From positions 124,001 through 188,000 of the forward strand of contig DFOS01000024.1 of the NCBI GenBank assembly GCA_002376845.1: a stretch of DNA of 64,000 nucleotides, given 5' to 3'. Below are positions 1-8,123 of the stretch, piece by piece (the stretch's first letter is position 1; each line of letters opens with the position of its first letter). Source of the DNA: Bdellovibrionaceae bacterium UBA3535. GTDB lineage: Bacteria; Bdellovibrionota; Bdellovibrionia; Bdellovibrionales; UBA840. The notes beneath the pieces were generated by a model. It saw only the letters and a program-made list of their open reading frames with translations, was not told where the DNA came from and ran no database searches. The translations under genes were made by a program, and so were the position numbers.

Positions 1-81
1 TAGGCCTCCCAACATCATTTCTGCATCCACTAGGTTTTTGGGGCAGCCAAGACTGATCATATGTACTTTTTCTTTTTGCAC
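1..81 (-). CDS. rimO: RimO N-terminus, ribosomal protein S12 methylthiotransferase (partial)
   Basis: This is the 5' end of a minus-strand gene that runs off the left edge of the window. A GTG at 81-79 opens a frame reading MQKEKVHM followed by ISLGCPKNLVDAEMM, the signature start of the UPF0004 domain of RimO; the Cys in LGCPKN is the first ligand of the auxiliary iron-sulfur cluster. RimO is a radical SAM enzyme that adds a methylthio group to an Asp of ribosomal protein S12. The related MiaB has FGCQMN at this place, which argues against MiaB. The start lies two bases after the stop of the LolA-like gene, so the two are probably co-transcribed. Only 27 codons are visible, so the radical SAM and TRAM domains cannot be checked. 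Confidence 0.85.
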   Translation of the reverse strand, partial: MQKEKVHMISLGCPKNLVDAEMMLGGL

Positions 82-82
82 G

Positions 83-757
83 TTATACCTCGGTAATCTC
101 TGCGTCTTTGGGAATTTCAAAATTAAAAAGCTTTGGCTCACTTTGTTTTTTAAATTGTGTGGAGCGAATTACTAAGGAAACCTCATTCCCCTGAACATCG
201 GTGTAATCAATCTGCGAAATATTCGTGTTGCTTAAATCAAAAGTAACCTTGACCTCTTTGACTGCTAGCCTGTCATTGACGGCTTCTAGTTGAATCGAAT
301 CCTTTGCTTTGTTTTTAATTTTATAAAACTTATTAAGATCTCCGTGGCCAAATATAACCCTCAAAAAAGCTTGAGAGTTTTTTAATTCTGGATTTTTAGC
401 GATCAAAACTCGGACAGGGCCGCCAAAAAAAGGATCTGGCTCATCAATCACCAGCGCCCTTTCAGCGTTCAGAATCGTAAGGGATTTGGGCTCCTGCTTG
501 GTTTCAAGCCGCAATTGCCCTTTTTCAGAAATGAACACAAACAATTCGGTTTCACGTGTTTTATCTAGGGCCTTAATCTTAGTTTTTCGAATTACATCCA
601 GCTCCACCATTTTGTAGCGAGAGTATTTTTCACGAACCTTATCGTAATAGGATTTTGATGCCTCAGGTTGCTTGATTTTTGCGTGCACTTTTGTCACGGA
701 TGCGCTTTGCATTTGGCTGCATGCAACTAGCAAGAAAAATAGAAAAACATGATACAT
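83..757 (-). CDS. LolA-like outer-membrane lipoprotein sorting protein, itself with a lipobox
   Basis: A 224-residue exported protein of the LolA/LolB-like fold. Residues 1-12 form a hydrophobic signal ending in LLVAC, a lipobox, so Cys13 is predicted to be lipidated. The rest is a soluble domain with the LolA pattern of short beta-strand segments (VELDVIRKTKI, LFVFISEKGQLRLE, FNFEIPKDAEI at the C-terminus). Classical LolA is a free periplasmic carrier with an ordinary signal peptide, so a lipid anchor is unusual; a LolB-like or combined carrier/receptor is an alternative. AGAGG lies just upstream of the ATG. The gene directly precedes rimO. Assignment rests on overall pattern and is moderate; the lipobox is clear. 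Confidence 0.65.
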   Translation of the reverse strand: MYHVFLFFLLVACSQMQSASVTKVHAKIKQPEASKSYYDKVREKYSRYKMVELDVIRKTKIKALDKTRETELFVFISEKGQLRLETKQEPKSLTILNAERALVIDEPDPFFGGPVRVLIAKNPELKNSQAFLRVIFGHGDLNKFYKIKNKAKDSIQLEAVNDRLAVKEVKVTFDLSNTNISQIDYTDVQGNEVSLVIRSTQFKKQSEPKLFNFEIPKDAEITEV

Positions 758-816
758 TTCAACCTCTTGATTTACTGCGGCAATCTAGCATGCAGATGAC
801 CTCTAGGGCAAATGAT

Positions 817-1425
817 TCACCGGGAAAAGTTTATAGACCTCTTACTAACGTAAGCCATTGTAATAACTATGGCTTTTTGCCAACCACAGTATTGCATCAA
901 AGCCTCTACAGTGGCTCCAGTAGTGAGAACATCATCTGCAATCACCGGCATATCGATTTGCGGCCGTGGCCCTTGAATTCTAAGCTTACGGCGCTGCAAA
1001 CGCGAAGTATGCTTTTGAGTTCCTTGCTTGAAATGCTCATCATGAATCGTCTTTGCTCCAAATGCTTTCGCAATCTGATAGGCGTGATTCTTGGACTTTT
1101 TTAAACCTTTTGCATTGGGTGTAACCCAAAGTTCATCCAAAATAAAACCTTCCTCTTGCAATAAATATTGAAGTCGACTTTTCATCTGAAACAAAAAGGG
1201 CCGATGTCGCCCATATTTTAACGCATAGGTCATGGCTCGTGTGCTGGGGCTCCAGGGATAAAAATAGTAATGTACGTAATTTGGCATTTGCCTTTTATAA
1301 AGCTTGGTCGGATAGGGTCTATGCTTTTGGCAAAAGATGTCTTGCTTAAAAAGAATCTTACCACATTGAGCACAAAAATACATACGGGTGTTCGAAGCAA
1401 TCCGAATGCCAAGGCCCTTTACCAT
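817..1425 (-). CDS. comF: ComF-family phosphoribosyltransferase-like protein
   Basis: A 202-residue ComF-like protein. It has an N-terminal zinc-binding region (CAQC at residues 18-21 and another Cys near 32) and a C-terminal type I phosphoribosyltransferase domain. The PRPP-binding loop appears as VIADDVLTTGAT at about residues 161-172, where two acidic residues and the Thr/Gly loop are intact. ComF is needed for DNA uptake in competent bacteria, but many ComF homologues have no proven role. The start is uncertain: ATG at 1425 has no strong ribosome-binding site, and an in-frame ATG at residue 15 just before the first zinc Cys is possible. It follows gpmI at 37 bases on the same strand. Confidence 0.8.
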   Translation of the reverse strand: MVKGLGIRIASNTRMYFCAQCGKILFKQDIFCQKHRPYPTKLYKRQMPNYVHYYFYPWSPSTRAMTYALKYGRHRPFLFQMKSRLQYLLQEEGFILDELWVTPNAKGLKKSKNHAYQIAKAFGAKTIHDEHFKQGTQKHTSRLQRRKLRIQGPRPQIDMPVIADDVLTTGATVEALMQYCGWQKAIVITMAYVSKRSINFSR

Positions 1426-1462
1426 TAAGATCGAGGGTCAAATACAGATTTCGAATGGAAAA

Positions 1463-2965
1463 CTAAGAACCGGCCAGTAAGGACTTTCCCGTCATCTCCT
1501 GCGGCTTGGTGATACCCATAATTTGCAAAATACTAGGCGCAATATCCTGGAGGGCGCCATCTTTTAAAGCTTGCGGGTTTTTGGATATATGCATGAATGG
1601 TACGGGATTCATGGAGTGTTTGGTAATGGCTTTGCCGCTCTCGGCATCCGCCATTTCTTCACAGTTTCCATGATCTGCCGTAAGGAAGATTTCATAGGAC
1701 TGCGCCAAAGCTGTGGGTATTAATTTTTTAAGACAGCGGTCCAAAGCCTCCACGGCCTGTATGGCCGCCTCCTCAACACCGGTATGTCCCACCATATCGC
1801 CGTTTGCATAATTGCAAACAATAAAATGATACTTTTCCGAGTTGATGGCACCTAGCAAGCGGTCCGTTACTTCTGGAGCACTCATTTCGGGCTTCAAATC
1901 ATACGTGGCAACATCCTTTGGCGAAGGAACCAATATTCTATCTTCTCCTTGAAAGACCTTTTCCTCGCCGCCATTAAAAAAATACGTAACATGAGCATAC
2001 TTTTCCGTTTCTGCAATTCGCAGCTGTTTTAATCCCTCTTGCTCTATGACTTCTCCTAATGTTTGTTTTGGCACTTCTTTTGGAAATAGAACTGGAAAAG
2101 AAAAATCCTCTGAATAGGAGGTAAAACATATAAAGCGATCTTCCTTTATACATTGCGACCTACTAAATTCTGAAAAGTCTGCTTTTGCCAAGGCCATAGA
2201 GATTTCACGTGCTCGATCAGAGCGAAAATTAAAAAATACAAAAGCATCCTCTTTTTGCGGAACAATGGGAGCAATTTTTACCGGCACCAAAAACTCATCT
2301 CCAATGTTTTGGTCGTAGGAAGCAAGCAGGGCATCGGATGCTGATTTGTATTGTGATTTATCGCTATAAACCGCCTGATAGGCTTTTTCTACTCGGTCCC
2401 ATCTCTTATCTCGATCCATGGCATAGTAGCGCCCCATAAGACTTGCGACTTTTATTTGCGGCTTGTCTTCTAAATAGCTCTCCAGATCTTTTATATAATC
2501 TATGCCTTTATCGGGTGAAGTATCCCTCCCATCGGTAATTAAATGCAGTGCTATTTTTTGATCGGGATATTCTTTATGATAAAAATCTAAAAGAGCCATC
2601 AAATGATGGATATGTGAATGTACACCACCATCTGATAATAGACCCATGATGTGAATTGTATTACTTCCACAAATATCATGCAGGACTTGCTTTTTGACAA
2701 AGCCTTCTTCTTGAATAAACTTGCTAATTCGGCTTAGATCCTGATAAATAACTCGGCCAGAGCCAATACTAATATGTCCTACTTCTGAGTTGCCCATTAC
2801 CCCCTCTGGCAAACCAACATATTCACCATCCGTTCGCAACAAGGAGTAAGGATAAAGATCAAACAATTCATGTATGAATGGAGCCTCTGCATTTAAAATT
2901 GCATTATGCTCTTTCTTTTTAGAGAAACCAAAACCATCCAAAATTAGCAGCAATACCTTTTTCAT
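1463..2965 (-). CDS. gpmI: 2,3-bisphosphoglycerate-independent phosphoglycerate mutase
   Basis: A 500-residue cofactor-independent phosphoglycerate mutase that interconverts 3- and 2-phosphoglycerate in glycolysis and gluconeogenesis. The family's metal and phosphoserine motifs are visible: ILDGFG with Asp10, MGNSEVGH with the nucleophile Ser60, ITDGRDTSP in the insertion domain, FFNFRSDRAREIS, and near the C-terminus LTADHGNCEEM and TKHSMNPVPF, which carry the Asp and His ligands of the two Mn2+ ions. Length is close to the usual 510. It sits 11 bases downstream of rlmH, in the obgE-nadD/rsfS-rlmH-gpmI run. Nothing is missing. Confidence 0.96.
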   Translation of the reverse strand: MKKVLLLILDGFGFSKKKEHNAILNAEAPFIHELFDLYPYSLLRTDGEYVGLPEGVMGNSEVGHISIGSGRVIYQDLSRISKFIQEEGFVKKQVLHDICGSNTIHIMGLLSDGGVHSHIHHLMALLDFYHKEYPDQKIALHLITDGRDTSPDKGIDYIKDLESYLEDKPQIKVASLMGRYYAMDRDKRWDRVEKAYQAVYSDKSQYKSASDALLASYDQNIGDEFLVPVKIAPIVPQKEDAFVFFNFRSDRAREISMALAKADFSEFSRSQCIKEDRFICFTSYSEDFSFPVLFPKEVPKQTLGEVIEQEGLKQLRIAETEKYAHVTYFFNGGEEKVFQGEDRILVPSPKDVATYDLKPEMSAPEVTDRLLGAINSEKYHFIVCNYANGDMVGHTGVEEAAIQAVEALDRCLKKLIPTALAQSYEIFLTADHGNCEEMADAESGKAITKHSMNPVPFMHISKNPQALKDGALQDIAPSILQIMGITKPQEMTGKSLLAGS

Positions 2966-2976
2966 ACAGTACCTTT

Positions 2977-3441
2977 CTAAGAATTATGATAGGGTAGTCC
3001 TTTCCAAATACTTAGACCACGATAAATTTGTTCCATCAAGACCACTTGTGCTACCATGTGATTTAAAACAAATGGCGATAGACAAATCATATGATGAGCC
3101 CTGTTTTTTAGATCATTATTTAGACCGAAAGCCCCGCCAATTACGAAGTCTATCTTACGACTACCCGACTCAATATTGTTTACAAGAAACTGCGAAAAAC
3201 CAAGGGAGTCATAGGACTTACCTTTTTCATCACAAATCACCAGCAGTCCGTCTCTGAGCTTGCCGCTTAGGGCTTCCGATTCAGCATCCACTTTTTGCAA
3301 TGCTTTTTGCCGAGAGCGCGGACTAGATTTTATACCAAGTCTTTCAAACGGATATAGCGGCGGTATTTTATTTTCATATAAGGTACAGGCCTCAGAAAAC
3401 CATTTTTCTTGATTGCTATCTATGCTCAGAAGCCGAATCAT
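2977..3441 (-). CDS. rlmH: 23S rRNA pseudouridine-1915 N3-methyltransferase
   Basis: A 154-residue SPOUT methyltransferase that methylates pseudouridine 1915 in helix 69 of 23S rRNA on assembled 70S ribosomes. It shows the SAM-binding knot elements of the family: LVICDEKGK, FVIGGAFGL, ICLSPFVLNHMVAQVVLMEQIYR and the closing GLPYHNS, the YH near the C-terminus being diagnostic. It begins one base after the nadD-rsfS fusion gene ends, the classic nadD-rsfS-rlmH order, which supports co-translation with ribosome-maturation factors. Confidence 0.95.
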   Translation of the reverse strand: MIRLLSIDSNQEKWFSEACTLYENKIPPLYPFERLGIKSSPRSRQKALQKVDAESEALSGKLRDGLLVICDEKGKSYDSLGFSQFLVNNIESGSRKIDFVIGGAFGLNNDLKNRAHHMICLSPFVLNHMVAQVVLMEQIYRGLSIWKGLPYHNS

Positions 3442-3442
3442 A

Positions 3443-4477
3443 TTATTTATCTTTTAGCTTAGTTAGGTCTATTTCTTTTCCCTCTTTCCAAAGATTTTCT
3501 AAGCCGTATTCTTGCCGAACATAATCATAAAAAACATGAATGATGAGAGAGCCATAATCCAACAATACCCAACGCCCCTCTCTTAAGCCCTCTAGACCTA
3601 CCGGCAAGACGCCGTATTCGTTTTTTATTTCTTGGATTAAGAGATTGGCCATAGAACTTACATGTTTGGATGATGTGCCTGAACATATAATGGTATATTC
3701 CGAAGGCGCTTCTATATCTGTTAAATCAAAGGCACGCAAACCAATGCAGGATTTTTGCCACAAGCTTTCTGCTACCTTCATAGTAAAGGCTCGAAAATCA
3801 GAAATCCTAGAGTCCAAAGGCTTATATAGTTCATTTTCTTTAATAAAGTTTTCCACTTCAAAACTTAAAAACTTTTCCACGCGCAGACCATTTCGTAGTT
3901 TTTTTCGAATATCCGTTGCTGAAGCATCTACATCTTCAATCCTAATAAACTCAATATGGCGCCCCGTTGTTAACTCAATATAATTTCGGTCAAATGCGGC
4001 CACGAAATCTTGAATTCCTTTTGGCAAATCTTTTTGTGAAAATGGTAACTGCATGCCTGGTCTCGAAGTAACTACTAGGTTACATTTTTTTAAAATCTCT
4101 TGATAATCTTTCCAGCGATCAAAACCATAAAAAGCATCTGCACCAATGATCAAATGCAATTCCTCTGCATTAAAATGCTCCGCATACATATTTAATGTAT
4201 CGATGGTATAACTATTGCCTTTGCGCTGAATTTCCACATCGACAACTTCTACAAAATCTAGATAGGGTTGAAAGCCAATTTCCGCCATTTTAAGCCGCTC
4301 ATTCGCACTAGGACCATCCACTGGGTCCTTGTTTGGGTTCTGGTAGGCAGGGATGACAAATACTTTTTCTAAGGACATTTTTTCGGCAACAGAAATCACA
4401 GAATTTATATGCCCTAAGTGTAATGGATTAAAACTACCACCAAAGATTCCGACTTTATTCAGACTCTGTTTTTCCAT
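3443..4477 (-). CDS. nadD: NadD-RsfS fusion: nicotinate-nucleotide adenylyltransferase plus ribosomal silencing factor
   Basis: One 344-residue open frame carries two proteins that are normally separate neighbours. Residues 1 to about 215 are NadD, which makes deamido-NAD from nicotinate mononucleotide: GIFGGSFNPLHLGH at 11-24 holds the nucleotidyltransferase HxGH, and ASATDIRKKLRNG at about 185-197 is the ATP-binding SxTxxR motif. Residues from about 230 are RsfS, which binds ribosomal protein L14 and blocks subunit joining in starvation: LRAFDLTDI, ICSGTSSKHVSSMA, GLREGRWVLLDYGSLIIHVF. No stop codon or frameshift separates them. The start overlaps the end of obgE by 23 bases. Both domains look complete, so a real fusion is more likely than a sequencing error. 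Confidence 0.92.
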   Translation of the reverse strand: MEKQSLNKVGIFGGSFNPLHLGHINSVISVAEKMSLEKVFVIPAYQNPNKDPVDGPSANERLKMAEIGFQPYLDFVEVVDVEIQRKGNSYTIDTLNMYAEHFNAEELHLIIGADAFYGFDRWKDYQEILKKCNLVVTSRPGMQLPFSQKDLPKGIQDFVAAFDRNYIELTTGRHIEFIRIEDVDASATDIRKKLRNGLRVEKFLSFEVENFIKENELYKPLDSRISDFRAFTMKVAESLWQKSCIGLRAFDLTDIEAPSEYTIICSGTSSKHVSSMANLLIQEIKNEYGVLPVGLEGLREGRWVLLDYGSLIIHVFYDYVRQEYGLENLWKEGKEIDLTKLKDK

Positions 4478-5489
4478 ATAGAATTTCCTTTAATTTGTAT
4501 TTTAATGACTGAAGGCCATAGTGACTGGTTGCTGAAATTATTAAAACCTCAACTCCGATATCTTGAAAAGCCTTTTTCAGCTCTTCTGCTTGGGATTCAT
4601 CTATCGTATCTAGTTTATTTAAAACTACCATCTGTTTACGGCCAGTTAGCTTTTGGTAACCTGGCAAATCACGGTTCATTTTATCATGCTCTTCTAATTC
4701 TGTCATAATATCTTGATAGGCTTTTACAGGTTCCTGCTGGGCAAAGGGAGAGGCATCAACAAGGTGTATAAAAACCCTAGTTCTCTCGATATGCTTTAAA
4801 AACTGCGTGCCAAGCCCTACTCCTTTATGAGCGCCTGGAATTAGACCTGGAATATCGGCGACCACGCAGCTATATCCCTCACCTAAATCTACCATGCCCA
4901 AGCTTGGCTTTAAGGTAGTAAAAGGGTAGTCGGCTATTTTGGGCTTAGCAGCGGAAATTACTGAAATTAATGTGGATTTTCCGGCGTTCGGATAGCCTAC
5001 CAAGCCAACATCCGCCATTAATTTTAATTCTAGCACGATATCCATTTGGATACCGCTCTCTCCAGGCTGCACTTTGGTGGGCGCTTGGTTGATGGAGGAC
5101 TTAAAATGATTGTTGCCCTTTCCGCCTCTACCACCTTTTAAAAACAAATAAGTCTTATCTTTTTCTTTTAGATCTAAAAGGACTTCGCCATCTTTGCTTT
5201 TCACCAGCGTGCCCTGGGGCACTTCCAGCACTAAATCTGAACCATCGGCTCCAGTACGTAAATTGCCTTCTCCTGGCCTTCCATTTTCAGCTCGATATTT
5301 TCTTTTGTGGCTTAGATGCAATAAAGTATTCATCCCAGGATTCACATGGAAAAGAAGATCGCCTCCCTTACCACCGTCGCCGCCATCAGGTCCTCCACGG
5401 GGAACATATTTTTCACGTCGAAAGCTTGCCGCACCAGGGCCACCCGAACCAGACTCTATATATATTTGAACTTGATCTAAAAATTTCAT
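4455..5489 (-). CDS. obgE: Obg-family GTPase ObgE/CgtA
   Basis: A 344-residue Obg GTPase that associates with the 50S subunit during assembly and links ribosome status to (p)ppGpp. Residues 1 to about 158 are the glycine-rich Obg fold; the G domain follows with G1 GYPNAGKST at 165-173, DIPG for G3 and NKLD for G4. The optional C-terminal OCT domain is absent, as in many proteobacteria. The start ATG is fixed by the MKFLDQVQIYIESG family start but has no Shine-Dalgarno sequence at the normal distance; an intrinsic terminator ends a few bases upstream, so expression from rpmA transcripts depends on readthrough. Confidence 0.96.
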   Translation of the reverse strand: MKFLDQVQIYIESGSGGPGAASFRREKYVPRGGPDGGDGGKGGDLLFHVNPGMNTLLHLSHKRKYRAENGRPGEGNLRTGADGSDLVLEVPQGTLVKSKDGEVLLDLKEKDKTYLFLKGGRGGKGNNHFKSSINQAPTKVQPGESGIQMDIVLELKLMADVGLVGYPNAGKSTLISVISAAKPKIADYPFTTLKPSLGMVDLGEGYSCVVADIPGLIPGAHKGVGLGTQFLKHIERTRVFIHLVDASPFAQQEPVKAYQDIMTELEEHDKMNRDLPGYQKLTGRKQMVVLNKLDTIDESQAEELKKAFQDIGVEVLIISATSHYGLQSLKYKLKEILYGKTESE

Positions 5490-5494
5490 AGGAC

Positions 5495-5531
5495 AAAAAA
5501 AAGACGCTTCCTCCTGAGGGAGAGAAACGTC
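5495..5531 (-). terminator. Intrinsic terminator/attenuator between rpmA and obgE
   Basis: On the minus strand a stem GACGTTTCTCTCC pairs with GGAGGAAGCGTC across a CTCA loop (one bulge and one G-T pair), followed directly by eight T residues. It ends the rplU-rpmA transcript. The obgE ATG lies five bases beyond the T tract, so the hairpin may also attenuate transcription into obgE. Confidence 0.85.
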
Positions 5532-5558
5532 CCATTCAATCGGCTCACTAAGTAATGA

Positions 5559-5819
5559 TTAGTTTGCGACAGGATAAACGCTAATTCTGGAGCGCGTTTT
5601 AGAAAAGCGCTCAAATTTCACTTCACCATCAACTTTTGCAAAGATAGTAAAGTCTTTACCTAATCCAACATTTTTTCCTGGGTGGAATTTGGTGCCACGC
5701 TGACGAACAATGATCGTTCCTGCAGGAACCTTCTCTCCACCAAATCTTTTTACACCGAGACGCTTACTCTGAGAATCTCTTCCGTTTTTGGTACTACCAC
5801 CGGCTTTTTTCGATGCCAT
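5559..5819 (-). CDS. rpmA: 50S ribosomal protein L27
   Basis: An 86-residue L27, a 50S protein reaching towards the peptidyl transferase centre. MASKKAGGSTKNGRDSQSKR is the standard N-terminus, and GGEKVPAGTIIVRQRGTKFHPG is conserved. It begins with the mature-type MASKK, so no Firmicute-style N-terminal pro-peptide is present. It follows rplU by nine bases and ends just before an intrinsic terminator. Confidence 0.98.
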   Translation of the reverse strand: MASKKAGGSTKNGRDSQSKRLGVKRFGGEKVPAGTIIVRQRGTKFHPGKNVGLGKDFTIFAKVDGEVKFERFSKTRSRISVYPVAN

Positions 5820-5828
5820 AATTGCTCC

Positions 5829-6347
5829 TTACGCCTTCTTTTTTGTCGTTTTCTTTTTAGCAGCTTTTTTCTTGGTTGTAGTCTTCTGTTTCGTTTTCTT
5901 TTTCGCTGTACTTTTCTTTTTTGCGGCAGTTTTTTTCTTGGCTACTTTTTTCTTTGCCGTTTTTTCCTCAGCTTTTTTTTCTTTCTTTTGGCTTCGGTCT
6001 ATAACCTTGGCTTTCTTGTCTGCTTTCGCCGAACCATCCGGTCCCTTAATTTCTGCAACAAAAAGCTCCGTGTACAATTGTCTATGTCCTTGCTGCTTGC
6101 GGTAACCTTTACGACGCTTCTTTTTAAGAACCAAAATCTTCTTATCTTTGTTTTGATCCGTAACAACCACTCGAACGCTAGCACCACTAACAGTAGGTTG
6201 TCCTAAATGAGCCTTTTCTCCGCCAACAAACAATACTTCTTCAATATCAAACTCGCTGCCGAGTTCTTGATCCAATTTTTCTACCCGAATGCTATCGCCT
6301 GGGCTGACCTTGTACTGCTTGCCACCTGTACGAATGATAGCGTACAT
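5829..6347 (-). CDS. rplU: 50S ribosomal protein L21 with long Lys/Ala-rich C-terminal tail
   Basis: Residues 1 to about 102 are a normal L21 (MYAIIRTGGKQYKV, the GxKxHxGQP-like loop, and the rRNA-binding RKGYRKQQGHRQ segment). After this the protein continues for about 70 residues, where L21 proteins usually stop. The extension is almost all Lys, Ala, Thr and Glu with repeated AAKKK/TKKK units, like a histone H1 or bacterial Hc1-like tail, and has no hydrophobic core. It is in frame with no sign of a shift. Such tails bind nucleic acids nonspecifically; a role in rRNA packing or as a moonlighting DNA binder is inference. Confidence 0.95.
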   Translation of the reverse strand: MYAIIRTGGKQYKVSPGDSIRVEKLDQELGSEFDIEEVLFVGGEKAHLGQPTVSGASVRVVVTDQNKDKKILVLKKKRRKGYRKQQGHRQLYTELFVAEIKGPDGSAKADKKAKVIDRSQKKEKKAEEKTAKKKVAKKKTAAKKKSTAKKKTKQKTTTKKKAAKKKTTKKKA

Positions 6348-6372
6348 TTTAACCTCCGATTTCAGAAGGATG

Positions 6373-6402
6373 TAAATTGCCAGCCGGTGCTGAGTATGTC
6401 AA
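6373..6402 (-). promoter_or_regulatory. Candidate sigma-70 promoter for rplU-rpmA
   Basis: On the minus strand TTGACA (6402-6397) is followed after 18 bases by AATTTA (6378-6373), about 25 bases before the rplU ATG, which has a GGAGG upstream. The -35 is perfect but the -10 is weak. Confidence 0.5.
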
Positions 6403-6486
6403 CCCTGGAAGGTCTAAATGCGAGTATTTACGCGGCTTTCAGCTCTTTTTGAGGGGGCCCAGATATGCTTATATTTTCAGCAACAA

Positions 6487-8010
6487 CTAGTTTTCATGGT
6501 GATGAATCTCAAATTGCTCTAAATGGCTGTTCACATCCACAGAAAAAAGAATGCTACGATTGAGCTTAAGCTCAAGATATTCCAACATTGGATTGCCGTC
6601 TTCATAGACCCAGTCCGCAACCTTTGCATGGCAGTCCACCGTCGAGCTGCGAATGCCATCTAAGACCCCTTCCCGCTCCAATTGCCGAAAGATTTCATTG
6701 GCAACGGTGGACTCTTTTTTGGTGTAGCCCTTGCCCTCGCAATAGGAACAGGGTTGGCATAAAGATTTTACCAGGCTGGCCTGCGTTCTTTTGCGAGTCA
6801 TCTCCACCAGGCCAAGGCTCGACATGCCAAAAACAGTGGTGCGCGCCCGGTCTTTTTCTAACTCTTCATTCAATGTTTGTAGAACCTTTTCACGGTTCAT
6901 CTCTTTTTCCATATCGATAAAATCTACAATAATAATACCACCACAATTACGAATAATCAGTTGATGGGCTATCTCTTTAACTGCCTCTAAATTGGTTTGC
7001 AAAATGGTATCTTCGAGATCTTTTTTTCCAACATAGGAGCCAGTATTAACATCAATAGCAACCAGCGCTTCGGCTTCATCTATGATGATATAGCCGCCCG
7101 ATTTTAACCATACCTTACGACCTAGGGAACGCGATATTTCTAGGTCAATTCCATACTGATCAAATATTGGCTCTGGATCCTTGTAATAGGAAACCTTGTT
7201 TTTTAAGTGGGGCATGAAATTGTTTACAAATCGACATACCTTTTTGTGAGTTTCTCTTTCATCCACTATGATTTCTGAAACCTCTTCATCCACCATATCG
7301 CGAAGAGCCCGCAACTCCATTTCTAACTCTTCTTTTACCACCCCTACAGTTTTTCGCTTTTGATAATTTTTTTGTATATCTCGGTATAGGCGCGTGAGGT
7401 AATCTACATCATTTTCAATATCCTCTCGATTTGCGCCCTCTGCCGCGGTTCGTACAATAAGGCCACCCTTTTCGGGCTTACAAATATCAATAATGGCTCG
7501 CAAACGCTCCCGCTCTTGCTCGTTTTCTATTTTACGCGAAACCCCCACATGGGAAACACTGGGCATATAAACCACAAATCGACCAGGCAACGAAATATGT
7601 GTAGTAATTCTCGCGCCTTTTGTGCCTATAGGATCTTTTGCCACTTGCACCAATAAATTCTGCCCCTCTTTTAATAAATTTTGAATGGGGGTTCGAACTT
7701 CTTTTGTAACCGGGTAAATACTGTCATTTTCTGATTTATTTTCTGTTTCTTGCCAATCGATGCTAGCATCCTTTTGCTGCTCATCGATTACATCACCAAC
7801 ATATAAAAATGCAGCCCTCTGCAACCCGATATCAACAAAGGCAGCTTGCATACCAGGCAAAACCCGCAAGACCCGTCCCAAAAAAACGGTGCCAACCAAG
7901 CTTTTGTTCACCCCTAAGCGCTCAATTTTTAGCTCGCTAAGGTCGCCATCGCGAATATAAGCAACGCGTGATTGAGAGGGGCGAATGTTGATCAATATTT
8001 TTGATGCCAT
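6487..8010 (-). CDS. rng: Ribonuclease G (RNase E/G family)
   Basis: An endoribonuclease of the RNase E/G family, about 507 residues, cutting AU-rich single-stranded RNA in 16S rRNA maturation and mRNA decay. I place the start at ATG 8010 because MASKILINIRPSQSRVAYI matches the known RNase G start; the frame is open seven codons further to a GTG at 8031. The S1 domain (LVGTVFLGRVLRVLPGMQAAFVDIG) comes first, then the catalytic part with DEAEALVAIDVNTG and IIVDFIDM, whose Asp residues bind Mg2+, then the Zn-link CQPCSYCEG. There is no RNase E-like degradosome tail, so RNase G is the better name. Confidence 0.93.
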   Translation of the reverse strand: MASKILINIRPSQSRVAYIRDGDLSELKIERLGVNKSLVGTVFLGRVLRVLPGMQAAFVDIGLQRAAFLYVGDVIDEQQKDASIDWQETENKSENDSIYPVTKEVRTPIQNLLKEGQNLLVQVAKDPIGTKGARITTHISLPGRFVVYMPSVSHVGVSRKIENEQERERLRAIIDICKPEKGGLIVRTAAEGANREDIENDVDYLTRLYRDIQKNYQKRKTVGVVKEELEMELRALRDMVDEEVSEIIVDERETHKKVCRFVNNFMPHLKNKVSYYKDPEPIFDQYGIDLEISRSLGRKVWLKSGGYIIIDEAEALVAIDVNTGSYVGKKDLEDTILQTNLEAVKEIAHQLIIRNCGGIIIVDFIDMEKEMNREKVLQTLNEELEKDRARTTVFGMSSLGLVEMTRKRTQASLVKSLCQPCSYCEGKGYTKKESTVANEIFRQLEREGVLDGIRSSTVDCHAKVADWVYEDGNPMLEYLELKLNRSILFSVDVNSHLEQFEIHHHEN

Positions 8011-8123
8011 ACCTTCGTATAGAATTAGCACATACTAGGACTTTAGGATAGTAAGGATATTTGTTTTATGCGCCCGGCTCTTAAATTTTATAGCAGTACG
8101 CCGATAGATTGGATGGAGGCTAA

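Noticed and set aside
5682..6206. A Phe-rich frame on the plus strand opposite L21
   Set aside because: It is the antisense of the Lys-rich tail (AAA/AAG read as TTT/CTT), so it is a shadow.
8011..8031. The longer RNase G start at GTG 8031
   Set aside because: The family start matches MASKILINI at 8010, and no ribosome-binding site is seen before the GTG.
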